The notes under the pieces: model-generated | Databases searched by the model: none | Seen by the model: the letters and a program-made list of their open reading frames with translations, nothing else | Told to the model about the DNA's origin: nothing | Assembly: GCA_014860455.1 (NCBI GenBank) | Contig: JACZJQ010000018.1 | Coordinates: 1 to 48,397, forward strand | Source of the DNA: Bryobacteraceae bacterium | GTDB lineage: Bacteria; Acidobacteriota; Terriglobia; Bryobacterales; Bryobacteraceae | Length of the DNA stretch: 48,397 nucleotides | Direction: 5' to 3' | Position numbers and translations under genes: made by a program | Shown here: one piece after another, positions 26,505 to 34,723 of the stretch | How positions within the stretch are numbered: the stretch's first letter is position 1 | Layout: each line of letters starts with the position of its first letter

Positions 26505-27051
26505 GTGAATCCGGCCTCTGGACTTCTATCGTCACCAGGGCAAACTCCAGAAGTGGGGTTTGACCCTAGTCGAGGTTGGATTAGCGCTGAGGGGGTGTGG
26601 CAATACTCCGACGAATCTACTGATGAAACCGCTGGCGAGCTTCGCGCCTTCCGTAGGCGCATCACGAAAAGGCGATTCCTCTCTGAGGCGTGGAGACAAC
26701 CGGGATGTCGCGCGGACCAACCATCACAGTACTCACAGCAGTTTGGAGGCCAGTGTGTCAGTCTGGGCGCATGATATTGACTAGAGGACACTTATCCGTC
26801 TATTAAGATTGAGCTAGAAACAGGAGATAGTGGTTTTGCAAGTAAGAACTACTTGGTGACTGGTAAATAGTACCAGGTAAATAGTACCATCGGCCATTCA
26901 GCTCGTGGCGCAGGATTGCCTCTGCCGCGTCTTGGGGGGGGCGTCACGCAGAGCCGAACGGAATTCCGTGGACCGGGGCCATCTCTTACCAGACGTCGAA
27001 ACAGGCGCTCAAGAAAGGCCGGCGTCGCCTATGTCTCGGTGCGGTCAAACG
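26505..27051. other. 547-bp gene-free stretch with low-GC patch
   Basis: No supportable gene was found. The part around 26770-26890 is much more AT-rich than its surroundings and ends with a perfect 14-bp tandem repeat. It may be a scar of an inserted element, but no transposase or inverted-repeat pair could be identified. Confidence 0.4.
26862..26889. repeat. Perfect 14-bp tandem repeat
   Basis: GGTAAATAGTACCA occurs twice without a gap (26862-26875 and 26876-26889). Each unit is itself an imperfect palindrome (GGTA...TACC). It lies in an AT-rich patch in an otherwise GC-rich region. Confidence 0.8.
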
Positions 27052-28041
27052 TCAGCCGTTTTCCGCCAGCGCGAATGCTGCCGCCGCCTGGGGCACGATG
27101 TCCCACCAGGGCGGCGCTCCCTCTATCGAGACCAGGCCGCCGCCGTGTTCCTGGTTCAACCTCCAGAGTGGCTCCCGGGACCACCACCGAGGGTCTTCAA
27201 TCGTGAGCGTGGCGCAGACATCTCCGCATAGGCTGATCATGTTCATGGCGAAACCCGTGATGGCGAACGAGGCTCCGGCACGCCGGAGCCGGCGATACTC
27301 CGGTTCCCGGCCGATCCCTCGCCCATGCTCCTGCATGCCGAGCACCTCCTCGAGCAACTCCCGCAGCGCGCACCGCTCCAACGGCTCGCCCGGCGTCAGC
27401 ATACCCGCCGGGACCACATGGAGCTTGGCCGACCTGATGGAGATGCGCGAGTCGGCCCTCCGCGCGGCGAGAAAGCGCCAGCCTCCCCCCATCCGGCGGC
27501 GGACTACGAGGCAGACGCCGACTCCAACGGCACGCCCGTGCCCGTCCCGGAGTGGATCCGAGACAAGGTCTTCGCAATACCGGCGCATGGTCAGCCGCGA
27601 TTCCAGGTCGCGCCAGGGCGCTCGCTTCCCGCTCGAGCACCACTCTCCGAGGCAGGCAAGCAACTCCCACTCCAGCGAGTAACATGTGTCCAGCATGTCG
27701 AAGTAGCCGCAGCGCGAAACGGCCAGCCCCCCAGGATCGGCGCGCATCAGGCGGAGAACCGGCCCGTTGTGCGTCGCGCCGCCCCATCGCAGGTAGAGCC
27801 GGCTGAGCATCCTTTCACACAGGAACGGTTCATAGCCGCCGGTCTGGACCATCGGCAAGCAAGCGGAAGCGGTGACGGCAGCCGGATACTGTCCGCCCCG
27901 CCAGTGAAGCAACTGGCCGGCGCCGTACCGCCCCGCCAGCCATTCGAGCAACAGCGGACTCTGCAAGCCGATGCTGGCATGGAGGTTCGAACTGGCGGGC
28001 GCGCGAAGCAGAGTTCGCACCGTGGCGTAGGGATCCGGCAC
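27052..28041 (-). CDS. Nudix-like domain protein of unknown role
   Basis: A 329-aa protein with a Nudix-like box around residues 214-236 (HVVPAGMLTPGE, then RELLEEVLGM), matching GX5EX7REUXEE but with one extra residue before the final Gly. The N-terminal 200 residues (RWGGATHNGPVLRLMRADPG, CYSLEWELLACLGEW) are not recognised. The GTG start has no clear ribosome-binding site. The REL-LEE core suggests hydrolysis of a nucleoside diphosphate-linked compound, but in similar proteins the Nudix fold can serve as a ligand sensor. It stands alone between a gene-free patch and the PEP-CTERM island. Confidence 0.65.
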   Translation of the reverse strand: MPDPYATVRTLLRAPASSNLHASIGLQSPLLLEWLAGRYGAGQLLHWRGGQYPAAVTASACLPMVQTGGYEPFLCERMLSRLYLRWGGATHNGPVLRLMRADPGGLAVSRCGYFDMLDTCYSLEWELLACLGEWCSSGKRAPWRDLESRLTMRRYCEDLVSDPLRDGHGRAVGVGVCLVVRRRMGGGWRFLAARRADSRISIRSAKLHVVPAGMLTPGEPLERCALRELLEEVLGMQEHGRGIGREPEYRRLRRAGASFAITGFAMNMISLCGDVCATLTIEDPRWWSREPLWRLNQEHGGGLVSIEGAPPWWDIVPQAAAAFALAENG

Positions 28042-28285
28042 TTTGGGCAGGCTATCACATGCCCAAATCAGAGGACACTCCCTCCAGGTCTACCTGTCGT
28101 AGTCCCTGCAGGCGATCCTGGAACAGCCCGGCATCCCACCTTGCGATTCGACGGGATACACCATTCGGCGCCCGCTTACCGGCGCCGCAAATTCATGCTC
28201 ATGAGACACCGCGTGGACCCACAACGGCACACATGCCCTGACGGGCGCCGCGGAGGATGCCCCCGGCAACGTTAACGCCAAAATG

Positions 28286-28320
28286 CCAAAAGGGCCGCAT
28301 CGCTGCGGCCCTTGGCGTTA
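28286..28320 (-). terminator. Rho-independent terminator of the first VPDGG-CTERM gene
   Basis: Stem AAGGGCCGC (28290-28298) / GCGGCCCTT (28305-28313) with a 6-nt loop; on the minus strand it is followed by TTTTGGCATTTTGG. It lies 22-56 nt after the stop of the gene at 28342. Confidence 0.85.
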
Positions 28321-28341
28321 TCACGTAAAACTGGGATTCGG

Positions 28342-28983
28342 TTATCGCCGGCTTCTCCGGCGCAAGGTCTCTAGACCGATCAGCGCGCCGCCTAGCAGAA
28401 TGAGTGTCGTGCCGCCGTCGGGCACGGAGCCCCGGTAAAGCAAGCCCATTGGGTTCGAGGTGGTATCGCCTCCAGTACCCACCTGGTAGACGTCGAACCG
28501 CAGAGTGTACTCCTTCGACTCCGTTAAGTTGAACGAGAAGTTGCCAGCGTCCGCCGGAACGCACCCGATCGCCTGGCCCGAGCAAATGCTCTGCGTGAAG
28601 ACAGGGGCTTTCAATTCGACACCGTCCAGGAACACACCCGCAGTGTCGTCCGCCCAAACCTGGAGTTGAAAAAGCGACCCAGCGCCTGCGTAGAACTTGT
28701 GTTCCACCGCGAATACAGGAGTGGTGCCCTTGTAAGGCTGGAAATCACCGTCTCCGTATCCACTCCCCTGGTAGGAGATCCAGACAGCGTCTGTGAAGTT
28801 AGGCTGCCAAAGCGGGTGAGGGGTCACGGCCACAGTCTCACCAGTTGCGGCGCATCCAGTTCCAAGTTCGTTATAGATGCAAACGGACAAGCCGGCCTGG
28901 GAATTGATGAGTGTGCCTGCGCTCAGCCGCCCCATCCCGGAACAAGCTAGCATCAGCGCAAACAGGATGACAAACCGCTTCAT
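28342..28983 (-). CDS. VPDGG-type PEP-CTERM protein 1
   Basis: A 213-aa exported protein with a C-terminal exosortase sorting signal. ATG at 28983 is chosen because it gives the signal peptide MKRFVILFALMLACSGMG with AAGGGG upstream; an in-frame extension to 29166 would run through the promoter. The mature part has little recognisable fold, with aromatic/Gly-rich strands such as YKGTTPVFAVEHKFYAGAG and two Cys in ICSGQAIGC. The tail is VPDGG, then the hydrophobic helix TTLILLGGALIGLETL and the basic RRRSRR. Exosortase is expected to process the tail and release or anchor the protein at the surface. A sigma54-like promoter and 15-bp boxes lie upstream, with a terminator downstream. Confidence 0.85.
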   Translation of the reverse strand: MKRFVILFALMLACSGMGRLSAGTLINSQAGLSVCIYNELGTGCAATGETVAVTPHPLWQPNFTDAVWISYQGSGYGDGDFQPYKGTTPVFAVEHKFYAGAGSLFQLQVWADDTAGVFLDGVELKAPVFTQSICSGQAIGCVPADAGNFSFNLTESKEYTLRFDVYQVGTGGDTTSNPMGLLYRGSVPDGGTTLILLGGALIGLETLRRRSRR

Positions 28984-29030
28984 TATCAAGCATCCCCTTC
29001 TCAGTTTCGTGTGCCTTCCACCGACTGTAG

Positions 29031-29045
29031 GCATGTGCGCTGCCA
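29031..29045 (-). promoter_or_regulatory. Sigma54-like -24/-12 element of VPDGG gene 1
   Basis: Minus strand reads TGGCAGCGCACATGC, with GG and GC 10 bp apart as required for RpoN. It lies about 48 bp before the ATG at 28983 and closely matches the element of the sister gene at 30012-30026. Confidence 0.6.
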
Positions 29046-29132
29046 TCTCCTGGGCCGGGGTGTAACCCAAATGGATACATGGACTTATGCTCAGAGATCT
29101 GCCTGCGGGCAGGGGAATCACCAGCAGGCTTC

Positions 29133-29147
29133 GTAAAGGATCCCGAC
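29133..29147. promoter_or_regulatory. 15-bp repeated box (PEP-CTERM-box candidate) 1
   Basis: GTAAAGGATCCCGAC, about 88 bp upstream of the -24/-12 element of the gene at 28342. It shares the word GTAAAGnATnCCGAC with boxes near the other two PEP-CTERM genes. Confidence 0.65.
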
Positions 29148-29171
29148 AGCCGGTCGCTCCGCCCACCCTTC

Positions 29172-29186
29172 TCTAAGGATTCTGAC
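29172..29186. promoter_or_regulatory. 15-bp repeated box, degenerate copy 2
   Basis: TCTAAGGATTCTGAC, sharing AAGGATnCnGAC with box 1 and spaced 39 bp from it, on the same strand. Confidence 0.45.
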
Positions 29187-29232
29187 TCGATTTATCAACA
29201 ACTTACAGGAATCCTCCAGGTCCGCCCATTCT

Positions 29233-29247
29233 GTAAAGTAATCCGAC
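29233..29247. promoter_or_regulatory. 15-bp repeated box 3
   Basis: GTAAAGTAATCCGAC, 100 bp from box 1 and about 188 bp from the -24/-12 element. It also lies just beyond the 3' end of the next PEP-CTERM gene's terminator. Confidence 0.65.
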
Positions 29248-29293
29248 GTTTTTGGAGCCAACCCCCGCCCAGGCAATCCGCTCCTGCAGCACG

Positions 29294-29329
29294 AAAAAAA
29301 AGGCCGCATCGCTGCCATCGATGCGGCCC
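29294..29329 (-). terminator. Strong rho-independent terminator of VPDGG/VRDGG gene 2
   Basis: Perfect 10-bp stem GGCCGCATCG (29302-29311) / CGATGCGGCC (29319-29328), followed on the minus strand by a run of eight T. It serves the gene ending at 29362. Confidence 0.92.
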
Positions 29330-29361
29330 TTCAGTCGATCTTCACGTAGGAAGCAACTGGC

Positions 29362-29934
29362 TTAGGCTCGGAATCTACGTCGCAAACTCTCGAGGCCGAT
29401 CAGGGCGCCACCGAGCAGCATCAGGGTCTTGCCGCCGTCGCGAACGCTGGCCGGATTATAAAGACCGTAGTTCGAAATCCCATTGGTGATGGGCTTGCCG
29501 GCAGGGTTCGTGGTTTGAACCGAAGTCGGCAGCGATACAAGCGGGTCTAGAAGATCACCCACATACCAGACGTGGAATCCAGAATTTGCGCCATAAAAGG
29601 CTGTCAGGTAGGTCCATCCAGTGACATCGACCTTACCGTCAAATGACTGAGCCGTCGCCACCTCGGTTGAACCCACAACGGTAGCTGCCGGGCAAAGGCC
29701 GCCGCAAGAGTACCCGCTCGGGGTAAGGGTCTGTATTCCGGACGACGTTGCAATACTGGTTTGACCAGCTATCAGAGCGTTGATGAACAAAACCTCGGCT
29801 GCAGCATCTTGGGGGGTGCCAGGCTTGGCTCCACCGAGATAGTAACCATCGTTGATGGCCAGGGGAGTGGCCAAAGCGCTGGGGACCACCAACCCCAGAG
29901 CGCAAACAACCACAAACATGATCAATTTCTTCAA
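29362..29934 (-). CDS. VRDGG-type PEP-CTERM protein 2
   Basis: A 190-aa exported protein. The TTG start at 29934 has GAGGAA 6 nt upstream and yields the signal peptide MKKLIMFVVVCALGLVVPSA. The mature region is Ser/Thr/Gly-rich with FYGANSGFHVWYVGDL and a CGGLC pair. The C-terminal sorting signal is VRDGG, then KTLMLLGGALIGLESL and RRRFRA, nearly the same helix as in the gene at 28342, so both are probably clients of one exosortase. The Pro of VPDGG is Arg here. It has its own sigma54-like promoter, two upstream boxes and a strong terminator, so it is probably monocistronic. Confidence 0.85.
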   Translation of the reverse strand: MKKLIMFVVVCALGLVVPSALATPLAINDGYYLGGAKPGTPQDAAAEVLFINALIAGQTSIATSSGIQTLTPSGYSCGGLCPAATVVGSTEVATAQSFDGKVDVTGWTYLTAFYGANSGFHVWYVGDLLDPLVSLPTSVQTTNPAGKPITNGISNYGLYNPASVRDGGKTLMLLGGALIGLESLRRRFRA

Positions 29935-30011
29935 TGGAAGTTCCTCGCTTCAGCAGTAGCTTCCCCCGTGGATACTTCGCTCAAGGGCCTGGAAGGCTGA
30001 CAGCATTCTTT

Positions 30012-30026
30012 GCATGTAGCGGGCCA
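30012..30026 (-). promoter_or_regulatory. Sigma54-like -24/-12 element of VRDGG gene 2
   Basis: Minus strand reads TGGCCCGCTACATGC, with GG and GC 10 bp apart. It lies about 78 bp upstream of the TTG start and aligns with the element at 29031-29045. Confidence 0.6.
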
Positions 30027-30161
30027 CAGGGCTGTCCGTCGTGCTCGGCTACAGGCGAGACAGGCATGAAACAGCCTGTTGTCAATGAGTTGGCAGTCGG
30101 ACTACGAGGCGCGCCCGGACCCAACCCCCAAAGCTCAGAGCAACTGTCGGATTATGGTTTC

Positions 30162-30176
30162 GTAAAGAATTCAGAC
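30162..30176. promoter_or_regulatory. 15-bp repeated box 4
   Basis: GTAAAGAATTCAGAC, about 136 bp upstream of the -24/-12 element of the gene at 29362. A partial copy in the opposite orientation (ending AATCCGAC on the minus strand) lies at about 30144-30155. Confidence 0.6.
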
Positions 30177-30262
30177 GTCACGACCGCGCCGGCAACAGCG
30201 GAGTTCGCCTAAGTCCCATTATTGCAGTAACGTACCGGCTTGAATCTGACTGCTCTCATATT

Positions 30263-30277
30263 GTAAAGAATACCGAC
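30263..30277. promoter_or_regulatory. 15-bp repeated box 5
   Basis: GTAAAGAATACCGAC, 101 bp from box 4. The same 100-bp spacing separates boxes 1 and 3 of the sister gene. Confidence 0.65.
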
Positions 30278-30311
30278 GAACGGACGAATGCTCCTCCGAT
30301 GAAATGATCCG

Positions 30312-31670
30312 TCAGGAGTCTCTGTCGATGCCGAGCTTCTCCACGAGCTCATACAGAGTCGGCCGGCTTACGCCCAACTCCGCCGCCGCCGACGTGATCT
30401 TCCCCCGATGCCGCCGCAACGCGTCCCGCACCATCTCCCGCTCCAGGCTCTCCCTCGCCTCCTTGAGCGTCTGGGCCGGCAGGGCGCTGAGCGCGTCCGC
30501 CAGTTCCAGGTTCTTCGCAGTGACCCGTCTGCCATCGGCCATGATTACAGCCCGCCGGACCTGGTTCTGGAGTTCCCGGACATTGCCCGGCCAGCGATGG
30601 AGGCTGAGCGCTCGCAGCGCGTCGGGCGAAAAGACCAGGCCGGACTTGCCGTGCTCGGCCCCATAGCTTTCGAGAAACGATTTGGCCATCAGGACGATGT
30701 CCTCGCCGCGCCCGCGCAACGCGGGCACCTTCACCACCATCACCGCGAGGCGGAAGTAGAGGTCTTCGCGGAACCGCCCGCTTGCGGTTTGCTCCTCAAG
30801 GTTCTTGTTGGTGGCGGCGATCACTCGGGTGTCGCTCGGGATCTCCTGCCGCCCACCGACCCGCTGAAAGTTCTTTTCCTGCAGGAAGCGCAGCAACTTC
30901 ACTTGCACAGCCGGCGGCAATTCTCCAATCTCGTCAAGAAACAGGGTCCCCCCGGCGGCGGCTTCGATATGCCCCTTGCGCTGCGAGTGGGCGCCCGTGA
31001 ACGCCCCTTTCTCGTAGCCGAAAAGCTCGCTCTCCAGGAGGTCTTCCGGGATCGCATTGCAATTGATGGCTACAAATGGGCCGCCGCCGTTCGGGCTCAG
31101 CCGGTGAATCGCCCGCGCCACCATCTCCTTCCCTGTCCCGCTCTCGCCCAGGATCAGCACGGGCGCTCCACTCGGGGCGACCTTTCGAACGAAATCGAAG
31201 ACCGCCTGCATCGCAGGGCTGGCCCCAAGCATTTCCTCGAATTGCTCGGCGCGGGCGACCGATTGCAGCGCCCGGTACTCCTGCTCCAATTCCGCGACGT
31301 ACACGCAGCGCTGGAGCACCAGCCCCAACTCGTCCATGTCCACAGGTTTGCAGAGGAAGTCGTAGGCGCCTGATCCCACAGCGCGTAGCGCATTCTGTTT
31401 CTCGCCCTGGCCCGAGACGACGATCACCTTGGCCAGCGGATCGGACTCGATGATCGCCGAGAGCAGGTCCAACCCTTCGTCGGGGTCGTTCGGGCGTGGA
31501 GGCAGACCTAGATCCAACAGAGTCACCACAGGGCGCTGCGCCGCGAATGCGGCCAGCGCGCTCACGCGATCCTCGGCCAGCGACACCTCATAGTCCGCGC
31601 CAAGCGCCCACTTCATTTGCGTCCGGATGTCCTCGTCATCCTCGACGATCAACAGCCTGGTCTTGGTCAT
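30312..31670 (-). CDS. prsR: PEP-CTERM-box sigma54 response regulator PrsR
   Basis: NtrC-type activator. The receiver domain spans residues 1-125, with acidic pocket DDED (11-14), phosphoacceptor D53 in TLLDLGLPP, and K109. The AAA+ domain has Walker A GESGTGKE (175-182), the sigma54-contact loop GAFTGA (222-227) and Walker B LFLDEIGE. The C-terminal Fis-type helix-turn-helix is [20 protein letters not shown]. Sequence and length (452 aa) fit the PrsR family found with exosortase systems. The start overlaps the prsK stop as ATGA. The nearby -24/-12 promoters with repeated upstream boxes in front of the PEP-CTERM genes are its likely targets. Confidence 0.93.
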   Translation of the reverse strand: MTKTRLLIVEDDEDIRTQMKWALGADYEVSLAEDRVSALAAFAAQRPVVTLLDLGLPPRPNDPDEGLDLLSAIIESDPLAKVIVVSGQGEKQNALRAVGSGAYDFLCKPVDMDELGLVLQRCVYVAELEQEYRALQSVARAEQFEEMLGASPAMQAVFDFVRKVAPSGAPVLILGESGTGKEMVARAIHRLSPNGGGPFVAINCNAIPEDLLESELFGYEKGAFTGAHSQRKGHIEAAAGGTLFLDEIGELPPAVQVKLLRFLQEKNFQRVGGRQEIPSDTRVIAATNKNLEEQTASGRFREDLYFRLAVMVVKVPALRGRGEDIVLMAKSFLESYGAEHGKSGLVFSPDALRALSLHRWPGNVRELQNQVRRAVIMADGRRVTAKNLELADALSALPAQTLKEARESLEREMVRDALRRHRGKITSAAAELGVSRPTLYELVEKLGIDRDS

Positions 31671-33778
31671 CTCTCTTCCTTGATCGGCAGGCTAACCCAA
31701 AAAGTGGAGCCCTTGCCCGTTTCGCTCTCCACCCGGATAGAGCCCCCATGGGCCTCGACGATCATGCGCGTCTGAAACATACCGATACCGAGTCCACGCT
31801 TCTTTGTCGTTTGGAAGGGCCGGAAAAGCGAGTCCCGCACAAACGCCTCGCTCATCCCGTAGCCGTTGTCCGTCACGCTGAGCACCACGCTACGCCCATC
31901 CTGCTTTGTTCGCACACGGATCCAGCCCCTCGGCTCGACGGCGTCCCTTGCGTTGAGCACCAGGTTGGTCACGACGCTTCGCAACTGCTCCCGATCGGCC
32001 AGAATGGCGGGCAGCGGCTCAAGCTCCCGCTCCAAATCGACCTCTCCCATCCCGCCCAGCTCGTCCAACGCCTCAAGAACAACCTGATTCAGATCCGCGT
32101 CAGCCAGCTTGATGCGCGGCTGCTGCCGAAGGGCGCTCAAGCCGCCGATCAAGTCATCGATTCTCCGGGCTGAGTTGCCCACGGCCCGCAAGGCGTCCTG
32201 GCGGAATGCTGGATCATCGAAGTGGACCGGCAGGTTCTTCAGAAGCAGGTTAAGCGATGCCGCGGCGTTCTTGAGGTCGTGCACGAAGAAGGCCGACATC
32301 GTCCGGAACGCCTCCATCTCGCGCGAATGCGCCACGTCAGCGGCCAGCCGCAGGTTCACAAGAACCGAAGTCACCTGGTCGGCGATGCAGTGCAGCAGGT
32401 TGATCTCCTCGGCGGTGTATGCAGCGCCATTCACCCGGTCGGCCAGGATGAAGAGGCCGAGAACCCGCTCCCCGGCCCGCAGTGGAACACACCATCGATG
32501 GCCGCCGCTCACGAACGTTGTGGCATTCAACCGCCGTAGTTCCGCCGCCCACGGCTCGGCCACATCCTCAAGATCGAAAGGCGAGGTCCGCACCTGCAAC
32601 CCTTCAGCCACGGATTTGGACGCTCTTTGCACCGCACCATCGCCGCCAGTCCCGGCCGGTTGCGGCGCCGTGGTGGCTCCGGCCGTCAGTTGGTCTGTCT
32701 GTTGATCGTGCACCCAGATGGTAACCGAAAGCACTTCGAAGGTATCGGACACCATCTTCACCGACGACGCGCACAGCCCGGCCTCGTCTCTGACGTTGGC
32801 GAGGCTTCTGGACAGTCTGGTCCAGATCTTGACTGAGTCGTGCTGCGCCCGCGCGAAATGGCGGTCCACGAAGCTGTGGACGCGCTGCCGCAGGCGGTCG
32901 GAGAGCAGCAATAACGCCAGACCAGCCGTGCCAAGGAGGATGACGATTGTCTGTAGCTCAAAATTCTCCGCTCCACCGACGCGGTTTGCAAGCCTGGCGA
33001 GAATCCCAACGGAAAACAGGTAGCCAGCGGCCGCGAGAACCGTCACCGAGGAACTCAGAACCGTCCTCGATGGATACACATCGATCTCGGCGAAACCCGT
33101 GCGCATGTACGCGGCCATCAGAAGCCCGCATCCGATCAGAAGGCCGCTCGACTCGATGCCCAGCCACTGCAGGTCGTAAGTGGAATAGAGGATCGCCTGG
33201 CTCAGGGCGTAGATCCGCGAGCCAAAAATCACCGCCAGACCTAGGACGACAAACTTGATCTGCCAGCGCCTGGTCCCCACCGCCGCGCGGAACGTCTGTT
33301 CGAGATTCATCAGAATCCAGACATGCGCCACCAAAAGGACGATGTTCAGGGCTTTTCCGGTCCAGCCGAGACTCAGCAGGAGTTGCTCGCCCTCCGCACC
33401 CGCTGTCGCGATTTCAACCAGTTGATGCCGAAAGCCGATTGCCAGACCCACCGGCAACAAGGCGGCGAGCGCCAGCGGAATCCTCCAACCTGCCAGCGCC
33501 TCGCGGTATCCGCCGCGTGAATACGTCAGGCTAAAGCAAAGCCAAGCGGCGGGCACGAGCGATTTGATGATCAGGCTGAGCGTCAGCCCTTGTACCAGGT
33601 CGTCAAACTGGCTGGCTCGCTGCGCCTGGGCAGCGAGGAAGCTGTCCAGGCCCAGCAACGCCATCCCGGCGGCGAAGCTCCAGGAGGCCAGCGAGCGCCG
33701 CCTGGACAGCAGCCCCGCGATGGCCAGCAGCAGCGCGAGCACTGCCGAGGCGAATGGGAGGTATGACAAGAGAGCCAA
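31667..33778 (-). CDS. prsK: PEP-CTERM system histidine kinase PrsK
   Basis: Membrane sensor kinase paired with PrsR. About eight transmembrane segments fill residues 1-290, followed by a GAF-like domain (about 350-500). The kinase core has the H-box FFVHDLKNAAASLN, N-box TNLVLNARDAV, and G-boxes VTDNGYGM and GLGIGMFQTRMIVEAHGG. The TTG at 33778 is preferred because it has AGGTAG about 8 nt upstream and falls 6 nt after the exosortase stop; a GTG at 33829 would extend into that gene and lacks a ribosome-binding site. The signal sensed is unknown. The operon order TPR protein, exosortase, PrsK, PrsR ties regulation directly to the sorting machinery. Confidence 0.92.
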   Translation of the reverse strand: MALLSYLPFASAVLALLLAIAGLLSRRRSLASWSFAAGMALLGLDSFLAAQAQRASQFDDLVQGLTLSLIIKSLVPAAWLCFSLTYSRGGYREALAGWRIPLALAALLPVGLAIGFRHQLVEIATAGAEGEQLLLSLGWTGKALNIVLLVAHVWILMNLEQTFRAAVGTRRWQIKFVVLGLAVIFGSRIYALSQAILYSTYDLQWLGIESSGLLIGCGLLMAAYMRTGFAEIDVYPSRTVLSSSVTVLAAAGYLFSVGILARLANRVGGAENFELQTIVILLGTAGLALLLLSDRLRQRVHSFVDRHFARAQHDSVKIWTRLSRSLANVRDEAGLCASSVKMVSDTFEVLSVTIWVHDQQTDQLTAGATTAPQPAGTGGDGAVQRASKSVAEGLQVRTSPFDLEDVAEPWAAELRRLNATTFVSGGHRWCVPLRAGERVLGLFILADRVNGAAYTAEEINLLHCIADQVTSVLVNLRLAADVAHSREMEAFRTMSAFFVHDLKNAAASLNLLLKNLPVHFDDPAFRQDALRAVGNSARRIDDLIGGLSALRQQPRIKLADADLNQVVLEALDELGGMGEVDLERELEPLPAILADREQLRSVVTNLVLNARDAVEPRGWIRVRTKQDGRSVVLSVTDNGYGMSEAFVRDSLFRPFQTTKKRGLGIGMFQTRMIVEAHGGSIRVESETGKGSTFWVSLPIKEER

Positions 33779-33783
33779 GGTTT

Positions 33784-34698
33784 CTACCTGCGAGATGCCG
33801 GGCGCCGCTCCAGCCGCCACAACCACCACAGCAGCAGCGTCAACGGAATCAGTGAGAGGGCAAAGAAGATGGGCCCGCCCCGGTGGTGGATAGGGCTATG
33901 AATCATGTGACGGCCCACGTGCACGCAGAGCAGGCCGATCACCAGAATCCGGAAGCCGTTTCTCAGGATTCCCAGAGGAATCACGAAAGCCACCAGCAGG
34001 AGTCTGCTCCACCAGGACCGCAGAAACACGTTCGCCGCCACCACGCTGGTGATGAACAGCACCCAGCTCGAACGGATCCCGCTGCACTCCTGGGCCACCT
34101 CCAGAACGATGTTGGGCAACTCGAAAACCGTACCCTGCCGCACATGCGGCATGCCCGCGAGATCGAAGTAGAAAGCCGCCGCCTCCGCCGAGGCGAGCAT
34201 GGAGGCCTTCTCCAGCCCGTCCACCCAAGCGTCCGGCAGCGGAACCATGAAGATCAGGAACGAGAAAGGAAAGGTACTCGCGCGCATCCATGCCGAGCCC
34301 AGAAACAGGAACCCGCCCGCTGCCACGAAACAAATGAATGCGAGCGCCGCCAGCGCCAGCCCATCGTTCACGCTCAGGCTCCCCCGCAACCCGAACCAGG
34401 CGGTCAGCACCCCCGCGCCGGCGACGCCCATCACCGCCGTTCCAGTCAGCGAGCTTGCCTGCGCCGCGGGCGCCTGAGCCCGCCGGAGGTAGAGAAGGTA
34501 GGCGGCGATGAATGGCACAAGGAGAATGTGGGAGTGCAGACTGCTGCCCGCGGCGTGCGCCGCGAGTCTCCACAGCGGCTGAATGAACAGCAGTGTCAGG
34601 ACAACGAGATATGCAGCGAAGCCTCCAACACGCCCCCGCTCAGCGGTTGCGACATTCTCGCCGGGTGATAATCGACGAATCAGGCTCGGTAGGGACAT
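33784..34698 (-). CDS. Exosortase 1 (transpeptidase-like membrane protease)
   Basis: Integral membrane cysteine protease of the exosortase/archaeosortase family. It cuts PEP-CTERM-type tails after export. It has about eight transmembrane segments. Catalytic residues, numbered from the ATG at 34698, are C205 in QECSGIRSS, an Arg in LRNGFRIL (R250 aligns with the second module's R242) and a His in HHRGGP (H271/H272). The ATG at 34698 avoids overlap with the TPR gene stop at 34724; an ATG at 34770 is possible but would add a charged, non-membrane leader. The gene lies in one operon with prsK and prsR and close to the two VPDGG/VRDGG proteins, its likely substrates. Confidence 0.93.
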   Translation of the reverse strand: MSLPSLIRRLSPGENVATAERGRVGGFAAYLVVLTLLFIQPLWRLAAHAAGSSLHSHILLVPFIAAYLLYLRRAQAPAAQASSLTGTAVMGVAGAGVLTAWFGLRGSLSVNDGLALAALAFICFVAAGGFLFLGSAWMRASTFPFSFLIFMVPLPDAWVDGLEKASMLASAEAAAFYFDLAGMPHVRQGTVFELPNIVLEVAQECSGIRSSWVLFITSVVAANVFLRSWWSRLLLVAFVIPLGILRNGFRILVIGLLCVHVGRHMIHSPIHHRGGPIFFALSLIPLTLLLWWLWRLERRPASRR

Positions 34699-34723
34699 CT
34701 GCCAGCTCGCGTCGCTGACGAGG

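Noticed and set aside
26590-26625. Box-like word ending ACTCCGACGAATC upstream of the 1265-aa gene
   Set aside because: It does not keep the GTAAAG half and no -24/-12 element lies between it and the gene.
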